Source: Riptortus pedestris
Taxonomy: Eukaryota; Arthropoda; Insecta; Hemiptera; Alydidae
NCBI GenBank assembly: GCA_019009955.1
Contig: CM032233.1
Coordinates: forward strand, 95,897,501 to 95,961,500
Reading direction: 5' to 3'
DNA length: 64,000 nucleotides
The notes beneath the pieces were generated by a model. The model did not search any database, had not been told where the DNA came from, and saw only the letters and a program-made list of their open reading frames with translations. Positions within the stretch are counted from its first letter, which is position 1; each line of letters opens with the position of its first letter. Shown here piece by piece: positions 60,755 to 64,000 of this stretch. Position numbers and translations under genes: made by a program.

Positions 60755-60953
60755 AATTCGATAGCTCCTCATATATAGGATTGTAGAGATCTTGAGAATA
60801 GTGTTGATGTTGTGCCAAGGGGGGAGGGCAAATAAATACAGGTGGCTGTCCGAGTACAGGATATGCAGCAGGTGGGAAAGCAGGCGGCGGGAAGCCTCCA
60901 GATCCATACCCTCCCATACCGAGCCACTTCTTCCTTCTTTTTACATCCAGCAT
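60755..60953 (-). CDS. Unrecognised protein, penultimate exon (proline-rich, YEEL site)
   Basis: The exon lies between a TTTTCCAG acceptor and a GTTAGT donor, starts in phase 0 and ends in phase 1. It reads MLDVKRRKKWLGMGGYG, then SGGFPPPAFPPAAYPVLG, QPPVFICPPPLAQHQHYSQD and LYNPIYEELSN. A short basic stretch is followed by a proline-rich linker (possible SH3/WW/EVH1 ligand) and IYEEL, which fits the Src-family SH2 preference pYEE(I/L). This architecture is common in cytoplasmic tails of cell-surface receptors. The ATG at 60953 is an in-frame Met just after the splice site, so it is probably not the start. Confidence 0.75.
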
Positions 60954-63050
60954 CTGGAAAACGGAAATATACTTATTCCAAATATTATTAATTATTAGAT
61001 CTGGATTTAAAAACATATTATATTAATAGATTAAGCATATGTGGTTAAGTAACTTCTTCGCTGGGCTGGAATTTCTTCTTCTCCAAACCGGGTTTTTGCT
61101 CCAGCGGTCTTCTTGTCACTATGCTTATTTTAGGTAGCATTCTCCAGGCTATTCATCATTTAGACCCCAGACGTCAAGCCATACCGATCCACAATAGTGG
61201 CCATGAATAGCCCCAAGAAGGTGGCCTTAGAGCTACCGAAAATTAACATAAGCTCTGGGGCAGAAAGCCCGTTTGGAGAATAAGCCTAATAAAAATTTCG
61301 TGACGCAGGGGTAGCTAATCTAAGTAGTTAGCTCACGTACTAATACCCGTATGACATACTAGTGGATCACATCTCACATATGTTTTCTATTTCTAAGTAA
61401 AAAAAAGTCCGTCACGCAGGATATTAAGCAGATTTCCCACGCGAAGGTTTACAATAAATAAATATACTTATAGGTAACACTACCGTGAATGCTCAGTAAA
61501 TTTGCAATACAAGTTAATAATCTCTACGACGGAAAGCGGCTGAATTGTAAACAAACAGGCCAGCCAGCCTCGCAGCGCTGCATAGATAGACCGGAAAAAC
61601 AAACAATTAATGAAATATATCTGAATATAACTTATTAGTTTTATTGAAAACAATTTACTAAAGCTAGTACTGTAATTTGTAATGAACCAGAATCAGTTTT
61701 ATCCCAATCACTCAAATTTTAGTTATCCAAAAACAAAAGAAGGGACGGGGTCAACAAAACGTATTTGCATATATGCTTCGAATAATGTGGTTTATTATAT
61801 AACATAGCATTGCTTATGTAACACTAGTAGAATTGGGCGTTTACTGAAGGCTGAAAACTGAAAAATACAAATACCATATTTATAGTACATTTAATTTGCA
61901 ATAAGATTTACTCTTTACACTTTTTCGATTCGACTTATAGTAACGGAGATATTTCGAGTTTTCAAAATTCTCCCCCTCTAAACCCTCCCTCCCCTGGTCC
62001 GATTTCAGCCGTTAACTAACTTGATCTTTCTTTTTACATGAAACGACTAAATATCGAGTTTAGGAACGATCAAACAAAACTTTCGACTGCTAGAGCGATA
62101 ACAGACAAATTAAAAACAGAGTTCATTTTCGTCATCTCCTAGGTAGGATCGATGGACATTTGAAGAAAAATTTCGAAAATTCCGTCATTAGTACGACCTC
62201 AATGGTTGATTTCCCTTGAGGGAAATCTGCTAAAATGCGATGAGTCTAAGTAGGGGTTTACTGAAAGTTGAAAATAAGAGTAACTAGATGAATATTTGAG
62301 TTATGAAAAAGTGCATGGATCTACTATGTACGTAAAAAGTCTATGGGTATTCTCTCAAAGTAATATGAATATCTCGGAGAACACAGTTTATATTTTAGCT
62401 GTTTGTACACCGCTTAACGAATTCAGAAGACAATTTCTTGAATCTTCATAATAAAGCCACAATGAACAAATTTTATTTTTGACTGGCGAAAATTGGCAGA
62501 CACTTTATCTGTAGTATCTGTAGTGTCGCACAAAGGTATAGGAAATTGCTTATTGATAAGTATAATAATTAACTATTTCCAGTTTGTGCACTTCGTAAAT
62601 ATATATATTTATCCACTATACAGCCTTAGTTGTGTATATAGAAGTATTGCTACATTGTTAGAATTAAGATCTGGTCAAAATTATCATATACATGTAAATA
62701 CAGTAATGATCGATTATTAACCGTTTGGATAGGAAAGGCAGAGGATTACAGGAGTCCAAGTTTATGTAGCATGTTTGTGTATATGTTTTAGGAAATTGTA
62801 TTTTTTGTTTTATTATTTAATTAAATTTTATTTATTTTGAACCATACGTAAACAAATGAAACATACTTTATTATTATTATTATATTTGCAAAGAACAATA
62901 GATTTGCTGGTGGAAACATATTAAAAGATACTTATGTGCACTTATGGGTGTGTGCGCGCGCGCAAGCGTGGTCACTTATGCGTGAACGAGCATGAGTAGA
63001 AATATGTATAAACACAAAATGACTTCAAAATGAAGTTGGGGGTTGCTTAC
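60954..63050 (-). other. Intron of the minus-strand gene
   Basis: At 61030-61620 there is moderately GC-rich sequence, with a CGTGACGCAGG phrase at about 61300 and GTCACGCAGG at about 61410, probably an unclassified repeat. A family A copy follows at 61730-62233, and a further partial monomer starting GGGGTTTACTGAAAGTTG lies at about 62254-62330. The remainder, including a small (CG)n run at 62950-62963, shows nothing. Confidence 0.5.
61730..62233 (+). repeat. Helitron-like non-autonomous repeat (family A), plus orientation
   Basis: The body matches 42487-43100 in reverse complement, including AACATAGCATTGCTTATG, AGTAACGGAGATATTTCG, CCGTTAACTAACTTGATC and GATCGATGGACATTTGAAG. It ends with the hairpin GATTTCCCTTGAGGGAAATC (62208-62227), TG and CTAA (62230-62233). 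The following base is A rather than the expected T. Confidence 0.6.
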
Positions 63051-63192
63051 CTCAATTGGAGCCTGTGGTAACGTTCTGGGATGTATATTGGTCATATCAT
63101 CATAAAGCACGCCAGCAGCCTGGTGGGAAATGTCACACTGGTTTTCGGGTAATGACTTGCAAGGGAGAAAGTTCCTCATCTTTCGCTGATGT
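63051..63192 (-). CDS. Unrecognised protein, upstream exon (juxtamembrane-like)
   Basis: The exon follows a TTTATTTACTTTTAG acceptor and ends at GAG before GTAAGC, phase 0, matching the next exon. After one base of a split codon it reads HQRKMRNFLPCKSLPENQC, then DISHQAAGVLYDDMTNIHP and RTLPQAPIE. The basic start HQRKMR followed by Cys residues would suit the first residues inside the membrane of a single-pass protein. The transmembrane segment itself is not in the window. The gene continues beyond 64000 on the minus strand. Confidence 0.68.
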
Positions 63193-64000
63193 CTAAAAGT
63201 AAATAAATATTTCAAATATTGGTGGCTTCTATTTTTTCATCATTAATTTATTATTTTTATTTGAAAGGTCAATAGACAACAAATCAATAGAGCGTTTCGT
63301 ATACATCTTCATTAATATTCTTTAAAAAGTTAATTGCAGTAAATTGAGCTAAACATTCTCAAGGAGAGCGAAGAGGTCTGCCAATTTCTCTCACTTCTTC
63401 AGCCGACTGGAAAGAGAAATTGTGTAGTATATCGATTCAGAAATCATTCTGGTGTTGGCCGAACATTTGGCGTACAAAGGTGCCTCACTTGAAGATTCCT
63501 AGACATCGCAAAGGATTTGTTTAAGAAATACAGTTATCTATTGATATGGAATTCTACGGATATTCAATAGTTATTAGAGCAGGTCTAGCGACAATTCTAT
63601 GAAAATATTTTAACCATTCGGTCATGTTCTCATAAAAAGTAGGGGCACCATATTGCCATATCTATTTATTTTGTCATTGGAGTATCTTTTAGATAGTTGG
63701 CGTTGCCCATCACTATATACTTCGTTGGTTAGTTTTTATCTGCCTACGCTTGCAGAAGAATGGCTTTCACTATTTAGGCATCAGCATGGTGTTAATTTTC
63801 AATTAGAATCGTCAAGAAGCGTCCTAAGGATGTGAATATTAATACAGCAAATAAAGTTTTCAAAATTTTAAATTAGAATTACACATTGAAGGTTCTACAT
63901 GAACGCCTTCTACAAGATTTTTCCATTGAAAGACCTGTCATTACTGAATCTTGTTTGCAAGCTATCTAATTTATTGTGTTGCAGGTATAGTGCTAAAGGA
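63193..64000 (-). other. Intron or upstream part of the minus-strand gene
   Basis: The sequence is of ordinary composition. I found no further exon with convincing splice sites. The small plus-strand frame at 63653-63835 has no recognisable motif. Confidence 0.4.

Overview
This is an AT-rich eukaryotic nuclear window, mostly introns and transposable elements, with exons of two protein-coding genes. An arthropod, most likely an insect, is suggested by the mix of elements (irritans-type mariner, piggyBac-like, pogo/Tigger-like, Penelope-like, jockey/R1-type LINEs and tRNA-derived SINEs). A hemipteran is my guess from the general look of the non-coding repeats and is not proven. No bacterial operon, CRISPR array or rRNA gene is visible.

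Region 1 (1 to about 41.8 kb, plus strand): six exons of a myotubularin phosphatase of the MTMR6/7/8 type, at 327-559, 5695-5945, 8823-8951, 10758-10884, 39844-39922 and 41668-41774. All splice phases agree and give 308 codons without a stop. The exons carry the active-site CX5R loop, the rest of the phosphatase domain, and what looks like the first half of a C-terminal FYVE-type zinc finger. The window starts inside the gene, and the exons after 41774 were not found. The fifth intron is about 29 kb and is packed with elements: a SINE, a LINE reverse transcriptase scrap, a Penelope endonuclease scrap, a DUF7869-like transposon with long terminal inverted repeats, two piggyBac-type MITEs, and a mariner split by a nested piggyBac-like element. 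A 609-bp pogo-type MITE sits in the fourth intron and a Tigger remnant in the last visible intron.

Region 2 (42.2 to 47.3 kb): a repeat with a Helitron-like end, a 530-bp tract of almost pure C, and two 5'-truncated LINE 3' ends lying in tandem. Each LINE end has a long microsatellite-rich 3' UTR closed by a similar tail motif. A 29-bp-stem hairpin follows.

Region 3 (47.3 to 59 kb): mostly single-copy-looking AT-rich DNA with no gene I can recognise. Its main structure is a large, diverged inverted repeat (left arm about 53.75-55.51 kb, right arm about 56.44-58.0 kb, loop about 0.93 kb).

Region 4 (59.0 to 63.2 kb, minus strand): the last three exons (63192-63051, 60953-60755, 59575-59025) of an unrecognised protein. 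They read like a cytoplasmic tail: basic start, proline-rich stretch, a Src-SH2-type YEEL site and a disordered serine/charged C-terminus. Further copies of the Helitron-like repeat lie in its introns.

All coordinates come from reading the sequence by eye. Family assignments rest on remembered motifs, not on a database search.
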